A DNA stretch of 64,000 nt from positions 186,001-250,000 of the forward strand of contig JABTUK010000003.1 of the NCBI GenBank assembly GCA_015075405.1, given 5' to 3'. Under the pieces are notes generated by a model. The model was not told the DNA's origin, made no database searches, and saw nothing but the letters and a program-made list of their open reading frames with translations. Of this stretch, positions 24,562 through 33,700 are shown piece after piece (position 1 is the stretch's first letter; each line of letters begins with the position of its first letter). This stretch comes from Anaerolineales bacterium (GTDB taxonomy: Bacteria; Chloroflexota; Anaerolineae; 4572-78; J111). The position numbers and the translations under genes were made by a program.

Positions 24562-25371
24562 TCAATGCGGCTCCCGCGTGGCTACCCACAGGTGGACCAG
24601 ACCGCGCCATCGCTCATGTACTTGAACGGTCAGCCCGGCTTTGGTCAGATGTTTTTGCCAGGTAGACGGAGAGAAAAAGCTGAATACCCCAGGACCGAAG
24701 GTGGCAAAATTAAACCAGTCACGGCCATGTTCGGCAATCAGCAAGCGTCCGCCGGGTTTTAAGACGCGGGCAAATTCGGTAAAAAGGGCGTCACGGTCAG
24801 CGCTATCCTGTAGCTCGTGCAGGCTAAAGCTGCAATGGATGATATCAGCCCAATTGTGGGGCAAAGGCAGGCTGTGAGCCTGGCCGGGCCGCTGGTAAAT
24901 ACGCCGTTCTGCACGCAGGGGAGGCTCCAGCGCTCGCGCCCGGCGTAAAGCGGCATCGGGCATTTTCTCGGCGTTGTAAATGTCAATGAGAAAGTAATGG
25001 CCGCCCTTAAACAGGGGCAGCAGTCCCCGTGTTCCCCGTAACTTACCGCAGGTAATATCCACAATAACATTCGCCTGGCCCACCTGCCCCAACTCGGCCA
25101 GGCGATCATATTCGTGCTGTTGACCCGCATCATAGACCAGGTAAGAGGTAATGAGAATACTGAAGCAGAGGCCAAGCACCCCCGCGCTGCTGACCCAAAA
25201 AAGCCAGCGCCAGGGTTCAGGGAGCAGCAGGCCGGTGATGAAAGTAACCACACTAAAAAATAAGGCCCCGGCAAAAATCGGCCAGTTATACAGCAGCGTC
25301 GAAACAGTGCCGGAGTAGTGACGATTGCTTAATAAACTGGGAAAAAACCTGGGTTGCGATTTAACTGTCAT
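24562..25371 (-). CDS. Membrane-anchored SAM-dependent methyltransferase
   Basis: The 269-residue product starts with two hydrophobic helices (about residues 30-50 and 57-77, WPIFAGALFFSVVTFITGLL and WLFWVSSAGVLGLCFSILIT) followed by a class I methyltransferase domain: ANVIVDITCGKLRGTRG as motif I, IIHCSFSLHELQDS and VLKPGGRLLIAEHG. Substrate is unknown; a membrane lipid or quinone is plausible. It is downstream of the GbsR-type regulator in the same direction, and a TTTCA-N8-TGAAA site lies between them, suggesting shared control. Confidence 0.88.
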   Translation of the reverse strand: MTVKSQPRFFPSLLSNRHYSGTVSTLLYNWPIFAGALFFSVVTFITGLLLPEPWRWLFWVSSAGVLGLCFSILITSYLVYDAGQQHEYDRLAELGQVGQANVIVDITCGKLRGTRGLLPLFKGGHYFLIDIYNAEKMPDAALRRARALEPPLRAERRIYQRPGQAHSLPLPHNWADIIHCSFSLHELQDSADRDALFTEFARVLKPGGRLLIAEHGRDWFNFATFGPGVFSFFSPSTWQKHLTKAGLTVQVHERWRGLVHLWVATREPH

Positions 25372-25409
25372 GGCGCATTCCTCAAGCGGTCAGAAGATAA
25401 ATTCAAATC

Positions 25410-25427
25410 TTTCAATAAGTTGTGAAA
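25410..25427. promoter_or_regulatory. Candidate operator TTTCA-N8-TGAAA
   Basis: This inverted repeat lies between the regulator and the methyltransferase start. The same TTCA/TGAA half-sites occur upstream of the regulator, so both may be bound by it. Confidence 0.45.
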
Positions 25428-25448
25428 CTTATGAACAAAACGAAGCAG

Positions 25449-25976
25449 TCAAGAAATTAGCTGCTTGACCCGTAAGGCTTTGCCCATCAACTTCAAAATA
25501 CTGGTGGGCGTTTGCATCTCCAAATCTTTGTAAACTTCGATGCCGGTTTCAAAAAAGTCAAGCAAATTTTTAAGTTGTTCCCGCTCGTAGTTGCCGTCTG
25601 TATCGGGCATCTGGTTGAGCTTGGTTACGCTTTCACGCAGGACCTCAATCGTGGGGTCCACTTCTCGTTTTTTGCGCTCGCGGGCAATAATCCGAAATAG
25701 AGTCCAGACGTCTTTTTCGGTAGTATAAAATTCGCGTCGTTCCCCTTTGATGTGAACTCGGTTGACAATGCCCCAGGCTATCAACTCGCGCAGGGCCATG
25801 CTCACATTGCCCCGGCTGATTTGCAACTCGGCCATAATGTCATTGGCGCACAAAGGCTCCGGTGAGATAAATAGCAGCGCGTGTACCTGGGCCATGGTTC
25901 GGTTGATGCCCCAGAGCGACCCCATTTCACCCCAGTGTAAGATAAATTTTTCCTTAATCTTATTGAGTTCGCTCAT
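25449..25976 (-). CDS. GbsR/MarR-type HTH regulator
   Basis: This 175-residue winged-helix regulator of the GbsR type has WGEMGSLWGINRTMAQVHALL, MAELQISRGNVSMALRELI as the recognition helix, VNRVHIKGERREFYTTEKDVW as the wing, and a C-terminal dimerisation helix. Family members repress compatible-solute or lipid genes; the target here is likely the adjacent methyltransferase and itself. The sequence upstream holds a palindrome consistent with autoregulation. Confidence 0.9.
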   Translation of the reverse strand: MSELNKIKEKFILHWGEMGSLWGINRTMAQVHALLFISPEPLCANDIMAELQISRGNVSMALRELIAWGIVNRVHIKGERREFYTTEKDVWTLFRIIARERKKREVDPTIEVLRESVTKLNQMPDTDGNYEREQLKNLLDFFETGIEVYKDLEMQTPTSILKLMGKALRVKQLIS

Positions 25977-25985
25977 ATCCAGCCT

Positions 25986-26013
25986 GTTTCAAATATTCAG
26001 AAATTACTGAAAC
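25986..26013. promoter_or_regulatory. Candidate operator upstream of the GbsR-type regulator
   Basis: An outer GTTTCA...TGAAAC pair encloses a tight TTCAG-N6-CTGAA palindrome (25996-26011), directly upstream of the regulator start. Confidence 0.5.
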
Positions 26014-26059
26014 TATTGTAGCATAAGGCAGCAGGGGTGTCAACACCGTTGAGAGGCTG

Positions 26060-26623
26060 TTACTGTTTGAGCCGGCTGAGATACTTTTGGCGAAATTTTG
26101 CCACTTTAGGGGCAATCACTACCTGGCAGTAACCCTGGCCGGGGTTGCGCTGAAAATACTCCTGATGATACGCTTCAGCCGGGTAAAACTTGGCAAAAGG
26201 TGTTACCTCGGTCACAATCGGCGCATCCCAGATGTGGGCGGCGTTGATGTCGGCGATGACCTGCTCGGCGGTACTTTTTTGCTCCGGGGTGTGATAAAAA
26301 ATGGCCGAGCGATACTGCGGGCCAACATCCGCGCCCTGCCGGTTTAGCGTCGTCGGATCGTGGATGGTAAAGAAGATTTCCAAAATTTCTCGAAATGAGA
26401 TAACCGAAGGGTCAAAAGTTATTTGAACCACTTCGGCATGGCCGGTGGTAGCATTGCAGACCTGTTGGTAGGTTGGATTAACCACGTGCCCCCCGGAATA
26501 GCCGGATACGACATCCTCCACGCCTTGCAGTTCATCGTAAACCGCTTCCAAACACCAGAAGCAGCCGCCACCCAGAGTAGTTACTTCTTTATTGGAGGGT
26601 GATAAAGCTTGGTTTTGGTTCAT
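26060..26623 (-). CDS. msrA: Peptide methionine (S)-S-oxide reductase
   Basis: The 187-residue MsrA has the catalytic GGGCFWCLEAVYDEL, SGYSGGHVVNPTYQQVC, TGHAEVVQITFDP and QGADVGPQYRSAIFYH motifs. It reduces oxidised methionine in proteins and free. There is no signal peptide, so it is cytoplasmic. Length and motif order are standard. The toxin-antitoxin pair lies just upstream in the same direction. Confidence 0.96.
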   Translation of the reverse strand: MNQNQALSPSNKEVTTLGGGCFWCLEAVYDELQGVEDVVSGYSGGHVVNPTYQQVCNATTGHAEVVQITFDPSVISFREILEIFFTIHDPTTLNRQGADVGPQYRSAIFYHTPEQKSTAEQVIADINAAHIWDAPIVTEVTPFAKFYPAEAYHQEYFQRNPGQGYCQVVIAPKVAKFRQKYLSRLKQ

Positions 26624-26636
26624 TTTTGCCTGCTTT

Positions 26637-26912
26637 CTACTCTAATGATGCTAAATCAAGCTGTTCTCGAACTTGGTCAAGGGTATATTTGCCTGGCTCA
26701 AGAGAGCGTTCTTTGAGCAGAGCCATGATTGCTTTATTTTGGCGTGTGAGTGCAACTTCCACACCGAAATCTTCCTCTTCATCATTTTCATCAACTTCGG
26801 CCACAATAAAAGTCTTACCTGTGGGGGTATGAACAAGAAGGTAATCATTGTGGGCCAGGGCAAAAATTTCTTCAATACTGGCAGATTTTGTGCTAAGATC
26901 AATCGTTTTCAT
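26637..26912 (-). CDS. Putative antitoxin
   Basis: This 91-residue acidic protein (ASIEEIFALAHNDYLLVHTP, VDENDEEEDFGVEVAL) is encoded right after a RelE/ParE-type toxin, overlapping it by 4 nt (ATGA). The N-terminal half resembles Phd-like or similar small beta-alpha antitoxins; I cannot name the family. The call rests mainly on size, charge and coupling to the toxin gene. Confidence 0.65.
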   Translation of the reverse strand: MKTIDLSTKSASIEEIFALAHNDYLLVHTPTGKTFIVAEVDENDEEEDFGVEVALTRQNKAIMALLKERSLEPGKYTLDQVREQLDLASLE

Positions 26913-27208
26913 AGGAAGTACTCCTTGCCACGAATATGGAGCTTGTTGTGCTCTTTATAGCCAATGGCTTTAATTTTGACCAGATTTTCGGCGTAAGCAA
27001 TATCATAAAAAATACGGTATGAACCAACTCGTAATTCCCACTCTGCTAAAGGGTTAGATTCAAGCTGTTTGCGATTACGTGTCTCTATAGCTGGTTCGTA
27101 TACAAGTTGTAGAATGATGCTGTCAAGAATGAGGTTCTGCTCATACTTTTTGAAAAAGGCCAAATCTTCAAATGCGCTGTTAGTAAATTCAACGATGAAC
27201 TTAGCCAC
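26909..27208 (-). CDS. RelE/ParE-family toxin
   Basis: The 99-residue basic protein has the RelE/ParE profile: FIVEFTNSAFEDLAFFKKYE, ILQLVYEPAIETRNRKQLE, WELRVGSYRIFYDI and VKIKAIGYKEHNKLHIRG. Such toxins cleave ribosome-bound mRNA or poison gyrase. The toxin-first order is like higB-higA. It overlaps the downstream partner by 4 nt, indicating translational coupling. Confidence 0.85.
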   Translation of the reverse strand: MAKFIVEFTNSAFEDLAFFKKYEQNLILDSIILQLVYEPAIETRNRKQLESNPLAEWELRVGSYRIFYDIAYAENLVKIKAIGYKEHNKLHIRGKEYFL

Positions 27209-27288
27209 ACAGACCTCAGCAAAAGTGAAGAGCCTTACCTTTAGAAGTATACCATACGCTTCAATTGCTCAAAAGCCAACCTTGGAAC

Positions 27289-28305
27289 TTACACTCTCCG
27301 TCCGACAGCCTCGGCTAAGGCTCGTACCTGATTCATCAACTCGCGGAATTGGGGCAGGGTGAGTGACTGGTCACCGTCGGATACGGCGTGGTCGGGGTCG
27401 GGGTGGGTTTCGAGGATGAGGCCATCGGCCCCGGCGGCGAGGCCGGCCAGGGTAATTGCGCTGACATGGCGGCGCACGCCAATAGCATGGCTGGGGTCGG
27501 CGACAATGGGCAGATGGGTCAGCTCTTTGAGCAGGGGAATGGCGTTGATGTCAAAGGTGTTGCGGGTATATTTGTTGTCAAAGGTGCGGATGCCCCGCTC
27601 GCACAGCATCACCCGGTTGTTGCCGTGAGCCAGAATGTATTCGGCGGCCATGAGCAAATCTTCGATGGTGGCCGACATGCCCCGCTTGAGCAGCACCGGC
27701 TTGTGGGCCTGACCGACGGCATTGAGCAGGTCAAAATTTTGCATATTGCGCGCCCCGATTTGCAGCACGTCGGCGTAAATGGCGACCAGGGCCACTTTGT
27801 TGGGTGACATGACTTCGGTCACAATCGGCAGGCCGGTGGCTTCGCGGGCTTCGGCCAGCAGTTTGAGGCCCTGCTCGCCCATGCCCTGAAAGCTGTAGGG
27901 TGAACTGCGCGGCTTGTAAGCGCCCCCGCGTAGAAAGGTTGCCCCGGCTTCTTTAACCGCGTGGGCTGTTTCCAGTAGTTGTTCCCGACTTTCGACGCTG
28001 CACGGCCCGGCAATGACGGCCACCTGTTCGCCGCCGATGGTCACGCCGCCGATAGTGAAGGTGGTATCCTCGCGGCGAAAGGCCCGGCTGGCCAGCTTGT
28101 ATTTTTGGGTAATGGCCATCGTTTCTTTGACGCCGGGCATCTGGCCCAGGTGAAAAGGGTCGAGCGGCTGGCCTTTGCCCTGCAAGCCAATAAACGTTTC
28201 GCCCGAATCGTGAGAAATGTGGGTCTGCCACCCTCTGGCTTCGGCTTCGGCCACAACATTGTCTATTTCAAAGGGGGTGGCTTCGGAGTGCATGATGATA
28301 ATCAT
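27289..28305 (-). CDS. aroF: 3-deoxy-7-phosphoheptulonate (DAHP) synthase
   Basis: The 338-residue product catalyses the first step of the shikimate pathway. An N-terminal ferredoxin-like domain (about residues 1-70, MIIIMHSEATPFEIDNVV) precedes the TIM barrel, as in type I-beta Thermotoga/Bacillus enzymes. Core motifs include VIAGPCSVES, FLRGGAYKPRSSPYSFQG, QIGARNMQNFDLL, LLKRGMSAT, ERGIRTF and IVADPSHAIG. I chose the ATG at 28305, four nt after the pheA stop; the longer frame would include repeat-encoded residues. With pheA it forms an aromatic amino acid operon. Confidence 0.95.
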   Translation of the reverse strand: MIIIMHSEATPFEIDNVVAEAEARGWQTHISHDSGETFIGLQGKGQPLDPFHLGQMPGVKETMAITQKYKLASRAFRREDTTFTIGGVTIGGEQVAVIAGPCSVESREQLLETAHAVKEAGATFLRGGAYKPRSSPYSFQGMGEQGLKLLAEAREATGLPIVTEVMSPNKVALVAIYADVLQIGARNMQNFDLLNAVGQAHKPVLLKRGMSATIEDLLMAAEYILAHGNNRVMLCERGIRTFDNKYTRNTFDINAIPLLKELTHLPIVADPSHAIGVRRHVSAITLAGLAAGADGLILETHPDPDHAVSDGDQSLTLPQFRELMNQVRALAEAVGRRV

Positions 28306-28309
28306 GAGC

Positions 28310-29215
28310 TTACCTGGAAGGCTGGCTGGAAGGCTGGTCTTGTTCCTCCATCTTCCAATCTTCCAACCTTCCAACCTTCCTTTCTTCTTCTAAATGGGGC
28401 GTGGTGGCCATGGGATAAGAGCCAAGCATTTTGACAAAGCCGGCCCGCCGCAGCAGCCCAAGCAGGGCCGCTTCGGCCGGCGGGTCTTGCCAGTGACCTT
28501 CAAAATCCAGGTAAAAAAGGTACTGCCAGGGCCGGTTGCGGCGGGGCCGGGATTCGATTTTGGTCAGGTTGATGTTGCGCTCGGCAAATTCGCCCAGGCA
28601 GTGGTAGAGCGAGCCGGGCAAATGGCGGGCGCTAAAAATAAGCGAGGTTTTGCAGCGTTGGGCGCGGGGCGGGTCTTCGCTGCCCAGCACAAAAAAGCGG
28701 GTGTAGTTAAAGGCCGCATCCTCGATGTCCTCTTCCAGGATGTCTAGCTTGTAAATTTGGGCGGCCAGTTTGCTGGCAATCACCCCCAGGTCGGGTTCCG
28801 GGTGAGCGGCTAGGTCGCGGGCGCTGCTGGCGGTATCGGAGGCCGGGATTTGCTCCAGCTCGTAGCGGGCAATAAATTTTTCGCACTGCTGTAGGGATAA
28901 CAGGGTAGATTTGACCCGCTTCAAATCGGCCAGCTTGACCCCCGGTGCGGCCATTAGCGTATGCTGAACCCGCATAATCACCTCGGCCTGAATGCGTAGG
29001 TCGCGCTCCATCAACAATTCATAAGCGCGCGGCACCGACCCGGCCAGCGCATTTTCGACGGGCAGCAGGCCCAGGTTGGCCCGGCCCCGTTCGACCGCCT
29101 CAAAAATATCTTCAAGGGTGCGGCAGGGGGTGGTTTTGGTTTCCGGGCCAAAAAATTGGTAAATGGCGTTCTCGGAATAAGCGCCGGCAACGCCTTGAAA
29201 GGCTACAATGGGCAT
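28310..29215 (-). CDS. pheA: Prephenate dehydratase
   Basis: A 301-residue prephenate dehydratase with an ACT domain, making phenylpyruvate for phenylalanine. Motifs: FQGVAGAYSENAIYQFF, LLPVENALAGSV, the catalytic AAFNYTRFFVLG, and the ACT segment GSLYHCLGEFAERNINL followed by TKIESRP. There is no chorismate mutase domain. The last ~24 residues (RKVGRLEDWKMEEQDQPSSQ...) are encoded by a tandem-octamer inverted repeat and are unlike the family. The gene is immediately upstream of aroF. Confidence 0.94.
   Translation of the reverse strand: MPIVAFQGVAGAYSENAIYQFFGPETKTTPCRTLEDIFEAVERGRANLGLLPVENALAGSVPRAYELLMERDLRIQAEVIMRVQHTLMAAPGVKLADLKRVKSTLLSLQQCEKFIARYELEQIPASDTASSARDLAAHPEPDLGVIASKLAAQIYKLDILEEDIEDAAFNYTRFFVLGSEDPPRAQRCKTSLIFSARHLPGSLYHCLGEFAERNINLTKIESRPRRNRPWQYLFYLDFEGHWQDPPAEAALLGLLRRAGFVKMLGSYPMATTPHLEEERKVGRLEDWKMEEQDQPSSQPSR
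28315..28384. repeat. Tandem-octamer inverted repeat (CTTCCAAC)
   Basis: GGAAGGCTGGCTGGAAGGCTGG pairs with the period-8 series CTTCCAAT, CTTCCAAC, CTTCCAAC, CTTCC. It supplies the 3' coding end of pheA. Confidence 0.8.
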
Positions 29216-29233
29216 AGACTCCTCTGGAATATT

Positions 29234-29304
29234 TGGAGATTAGATTGGAGATTGGAGATGGGAGATTGTTTAGCAAACTTTCAATCTCCAATCTCCAATC
29301 TCCA
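29234..29304. repeat. Tandem-heptamer inverted repeat (GGAGATT)
   Basis: GGAGATTAGATTGGAGATTG on the left is balanced by CAATCTCCAATCTCCAATCTCC. The word matches the array at 12237, 17 kb away. Confidence 0.85.
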
Positions 29305-29326
29305 GTTTATCACGAAGGATAGGGTG

Positions 29327-29432
29327 AGTCAAAGTAAAAACGGTAACAGTTTGACGAATTTCCCCTTACTCCTTACTCCCTACTTCCTACTACCGGACAA
29401 GTCAAAGTAAAAACGACAACAGTTTGACGAAT
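29327..29432. repeat. 33-bp direct duplication flanking a CTTACTC array
   Basis: AGTCAAAGTAAAAACG...AACAGTTTGACGAAT occurs at 29327-29359 and again at 29400-29432 with two mismatches. Between the copies lie period-7 units CTTACTC, CTTACTC, CCTACTT, CCTACTA. The arrangement looks like an insertion within a duplicated target, upstream of the lipoprotein gene. Confidence 0.75.
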
Positions 29433-29500
29433 CAAAGGCAATGTGTACCATGTTTTTAATAACGCGCCTTGACAGGCAGCAGTGACAACGGAGCCGGTCT

Positions 29501-30589
29501 ATGTCCCCAGAAAAAAATCCAATTGACCTGTCTGCCTCACTTCGCTCATCGCAATTCCTGGCGCTGCTCAAAATTTTGGGCCTTGTTTGGGGCTTGGCGG
29601 CGCTTCTCCTGGCCTGCGCCCCCGAAGAACCTCGTCCCCTGCCCACGCCTACCCCCACCGCTACTCGTCCCCTGGTCATCCCCGATAATGACAATGTCAA
29701 AGCGTTGAACGCGGCCAAAGCCGCTTTGGGAGATTTTGAGTTTGGCTTTGCGTCTCTGCTGGAAGAAGATGCGACAAAAATTGTCATCGAGCCAGGGCCG
29801 TTGGGTGAAGTCGCTCGCCTGGCCTATCCGCCCCAACCGGCTAACCCGGCGGAATGGCCGGCCGTGGACAGTTTTATTCTCTCTTACGCCATCCAGCAGT
29901 CGCTGATGCAGTCGCCCCAGGTGCAGGGGGTCGCTCTAGGGCGATTTGGGGTGGCTGCCCCTCTGGATGACTTGCAGGACCGGGTTGACCACGTGGCCGT
30001 GTGGGCCCGTTTTGCCGATGGCAGCCAGGCCATTGTTGATTTTTCGCCGCTGGCCAGCAGCTTTGGCTCGCTGCACAGCGCCACCGAACTGCTAACCGAC
30101 GCGGGCCAGATCGAGAACCAGTTTGCCCAGTGGCGACAGGGAGTGCCGTTGGACCTACTCCAGCCGATGAAAGTAGTGAAGAAACAGAATAATGTTTACT
30201 ATCTGCTGGCGCAGGTGTTGATTACGCCTGAGCGGTATCATTTTTCGCTGCGAGCGCATCTCACTCAAACCGCCACCCCTATCCAGCCGTTACGGCTGAC
30301 GCGTGGGGCGGCGGCGGTGGTCGAAATCAAACGAACTGATTACGAAGCGCTGCGGAAACTGCTGCTGGCCGATGGACCGACCGCCTTCAATGAGAAGCCT
30401 GAACTTTTGACTCACAGGGGCGACCCCGACCCCACCATACAAACGGTGCTTACTGACCAGTTGCCGCTGTTGTGGCATCTGGTCACCAAGCTGGAACACC
30501 AGCTTCCTCCACCGGATGCCACCCCTGTGCCAACGGTAACGCCCACGCCGACGGCGACTCGCCCGGCTTTGCCCCAGGATACTTCTTGA
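29501..30589 (+). CDS. Lipoprotein of unknown function
   Basis: The 362-residue product has an N-terminal hydrophobic stretch ending in a lipobox, LLLAC, followed by a PTPTPT-type linker. The mature part has no family I recognise; segments such as LVIPDNDNVKALNAAKAALG, DHVAVWARFADGSQAIVDFSPLA and a C-terminal PTVTPTPTATRP tail are visible. It is probably an exported lipoprotein with a globular domain between low-complexity linkers. It converges on the M4 protease gene across two hairpins. Confidence 0.8.
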   Translation: MSPEKNPIDLSASLRSSQFLALLKILGLVWGLAALLLACAPEEPRPLPTPTPTATRPLVIPDNDNVKALNAAKAALGDFEFGFASLLEEDATKIVIEPGPLGEVARLAYPPQPANPAEWPAVDSFILSYAIQQSLMQSPQVQGVALGRFGVAAPLDDLQDRVDHVAVWARFADGSQAIVDFSPLASSFGSLHSATELLTDAGQIENQFAQWRQGVPLDLLQPMKVVKKQNNVYYLLAQVLITPERYHFSLRAHLTQTATPIQPLRLTRGAAAVVEIKRTDYEALRKLLLADGPTAFNEKPELLTHRGDPDPTIQTVLTDQLPLLWHLVTKLEHQLPPPDATPVPTVTPTPTATRPALPQDTS

Positions 30590-30602
30590 GAAACACCCCA
30601 GA

Positions 30603-30629
30603 CCCTAAAAGTCTTTAAGACCTTTAGGG
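30603..30629. repeat. Palindrome CCCTAAA...TTTAGGG
   Basis: CCCTAAAAGTCTT pairs with AAGACCTTTAGGG, with one mismatch and almost no loop. It lies just after the lipoprotein stop. Confidence 0.7.
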
Positions 30630-30644
30630 CTGCGTATAACCAAA

Positions 30645-30677
30645 AACTGGCGCTATCCCTGAGGGATAGCGCCAGTT
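30645..30677. terminator. Perfect 15-bp hairpin between convergent genes
   Basis: AACTGGCGCTATCCC and its exact complement enclose a TGA loop. No T-run follows; the AA/TT ends would give a weak bidirectional terminator at best. Confidence 0.55.
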
Positions 30678-30760
30678 ATATGGGGTGGGAGTCTAATCGG
30701 CGTAACTTTTGGGGAGACAGTTGGTTTTACCTTTGCCTCTAACCAGACCCCCTCTTTGAA

Positions 30761-33700
30761 CTAATGGTTACGCAAAATGACAGGCAAGTATGTCTTGTTC
30801 TCGGCGCCTGGCCCCCCTCCGGCAGCCCCCAGAAAAACCTTCAAGGCCAGCGTGGTGTTGTTATACTCATTGAGACTGGCAGTGCCGTCTCCATCAGGGT
30901 CTTGATTGGTCCATAGGCTTAAGTCGGCAATGACAAAGACATCACCGTTGCCAATATCGGCCATGGCCATCACCGGGAGGGGTTGACCAGCGGTCTGAGT
31001 ATTAAAAGTTAGATCATCCAACACAAAGATGGATGCCGGCGAACTGATGACCACGCGGGTGATGCCGTTAGCCGAAATGCTAAGCGTCTGGAGGGTAGCA
31101 TTCAGCGTAACAGTTTGGCTTCCGAGAAGATTGTTGCTGGCATTGAAGGCTTGCATGGTCAGAGATTGACCACTACCAGCGCTTGAACCAACCCTGATTT
31201 GCGCAAAAGAGACCGGTTGGGCAAAGGTAATCGTCTCCGGGTTTCTGGGAACGCCGCCATTTGAAAGTGTAGCTGAGGCATTAAAAGCCAGGAAGTTGGG
31301 GGCGCTATGACCGCTGACGCCGAAACCACCACATTGGTCCAAAATGGCCCCGCCATCATTACTACTGGGGCCGCTAAAGGTAACCCCCAGGGCTTGATAT
31401 TGATTTCTGAGGGCTGTGGTTTGATTAAAGAGACAAGGCTGCGAAGCATTGTCAAAATTGATAACCGTGACCGCCTGGGGAACGATAACATCAGGTTGAG
31501 CTTGGGGTTCGTTCAGTTCGGTTTTGGGCGGCGGCGGAGTATTGCTGAGGAGGCCGTCAATGATGAACTGCCCCTTAGCCAGGTTAGGTGGGGAAGCTAA
31601 AAGACCGGCGGCATCTCGTTCAATGGTAGATAGGTCGGTCAAGCCGGTATAAGAGTCGTTATCTGCCCAGGCGGTAACATAGCCAGGGCTGCCGACTTGC
31701 AAAGAAGCCGCAGCATACTCTACCACCTGGTTTACGCCTTGATTGATGGGCTTGCTGGAGAATTGATGGATGATCGGCCAGAAATTATTAGCCCCATCAT
31801 GATTGGTCGGGTCAAGAACCATATTGTCATTGATGGCAATACCTGTTCCTAAGCCGGAGAGGATAGTATTTAGAATGGGCCGGGCGGTGTCGGCTGGCCC
31901 CCAACCTCCCCAGTCGCCAACCGTTACCAGCCGCCCTCCGTTTTGGACAAAGGTATTGATATCGGCTCGCTGCTGGGCTGAGTAACTACTTTGCGGTACT
32001 ACCAGGACCAAAACGTTGTATTGACTGATGGCAGCATAATTAAAGGCCGCCGGCGGTTTCAAAGAGTTAACTGTTGCCCCATTATTGATGAGCAGAGCCG
32101 CCAGATTTGACAGGGCGTCTTCAATGATATAATCATCGAGGTCGGAACCATACCCGTGAGTCTCATCGAACAAAACCTTCCAGTTTGAACCACCACCACA
32201 GACCAAGGTAGTGGCGTTGGCAGTGTTGCTATAGGTTGAATCGCCGCTCCCGTTATAGGCCCTAACCCGGTAGTAGTAGCGCGTGTTACAAGTCAGGCCG
32301 GTATTATTGTAGGTGGTGATGTTTGTTCCAACCGTTGTAATTTGGGTCCAACCACTTGTGCCGTTGGGCGAACGTTCGATTTTGAAACCGGTCTCATTGT
32401 TGCTGTTGTCGGTCCAGGCCAGGTTAATCTGTGTCTGTGAGGCGGGCGAGGCGGTCAGGTTGCCGGGTGGCGTGGGTAGAGTTGTGGAACCGCAGGTGTA
32501 GATACGCACATCGTCAATAAACCAGCCCAGAGCATCAGCAGTTGAGTCGGTCCCGATGCGGAAGCGGAAGCGCACGTTTTGGCCGGCCAGGCTGTTCAAG
32601 TTCAGGCGGCTGGCGGTGTAGCCGTGACTTTCGTGGGTAAAGGCTGAACGTCCATTTAATGGATTAGAACTGGCGCTAATAACGCCGTTATAACCATTAT
32701 GGGTGAATAGAGCGCCGGCGTCATTCCAGGAAGCGCCATTGTTGGCGCTGTATTCTATGACCCCCCCGTCATAAATTGCGCTTGTGCCGTCTTCAAAAGC
32801 CCAATCATGTTTGAAGTGCAGAAAGGCGTTGGCCGGTAGGGTGACGCCAGAAGTCATGGCAATGTAATAATCACCTGTGGCCGGACGATCATAACCCCAC
32901 AGGTTATAAACTCCGCTGCTGGCGTAGGTGGCATCAAAGCCATACGGATTTGCTGTTTGCGGATAGTACCATTCATTAGTACCTACGATGGCCGCCGAGG
33001 CCCAGCGACCGCTGGCAGGGCTTTCCATATTGTCAAAAAAGATATGATTGACCGACTGGCCGGTAGCGCAAATAGGCGGTGGGGCCGAGTCGCCGCAGGG
33101 GCGCTGATTCATCTGAACGGCGTTGAGGGCGTCTTGGATTTCCTGGCGGTCGGCGGCGCTGTAGCCCAGGTTCAGACCGGCTTGAACCAGGGCGTTGTAG
33201 AGGTCGTTATAGCTGCTGCCTGAGGTCAGTAAGTGGGTCTGAACTTCGTAATATAGATCAGCCACCTTGCTGATGCCTAAGGCAGATACTGTATAGCCGT
33301 TGAACGAGCCGCCATCGGTCATCAGAAAGGCGGCTTTGTTGTTCACCCCGCTGTTGAAATGAACGCCGCCGCTATCACCCTCCTCGCAGTAGTAATTGGC
33401 GCTTAGCATACGGTCGGGGTCGCCAAAAGTCGGCGGATTTTCCATATCGCGAATGGCCCCAATGCCGGGTATGTCTTCACCCATGAGCCATCTTACCGCT
33501 GCCGTGTCGGTGCCGGCCCCATTGGTCAGGTCAATAAACTCGCCCCAGACATCGGAGAATGATTCATTGATTGCTCCCGATTGGTAGTAGTAAAACAAAT
33601 GAGACGAAAATTCAGTGACTCCGTGAGTTAATTCATGGCCAACAACGTCATCGGCGGCGGCAAAACCCTGACCATAAGCCATCTGGGTCCCATTCCAAAA

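Noticed and set aside
26637..27208. Toxin-antitoxin pair as a novel system
   Set aside because: The toxin is an ordinary RelE/ParE type and the toxin-first order is known; only the antitoxin family is unnamed.
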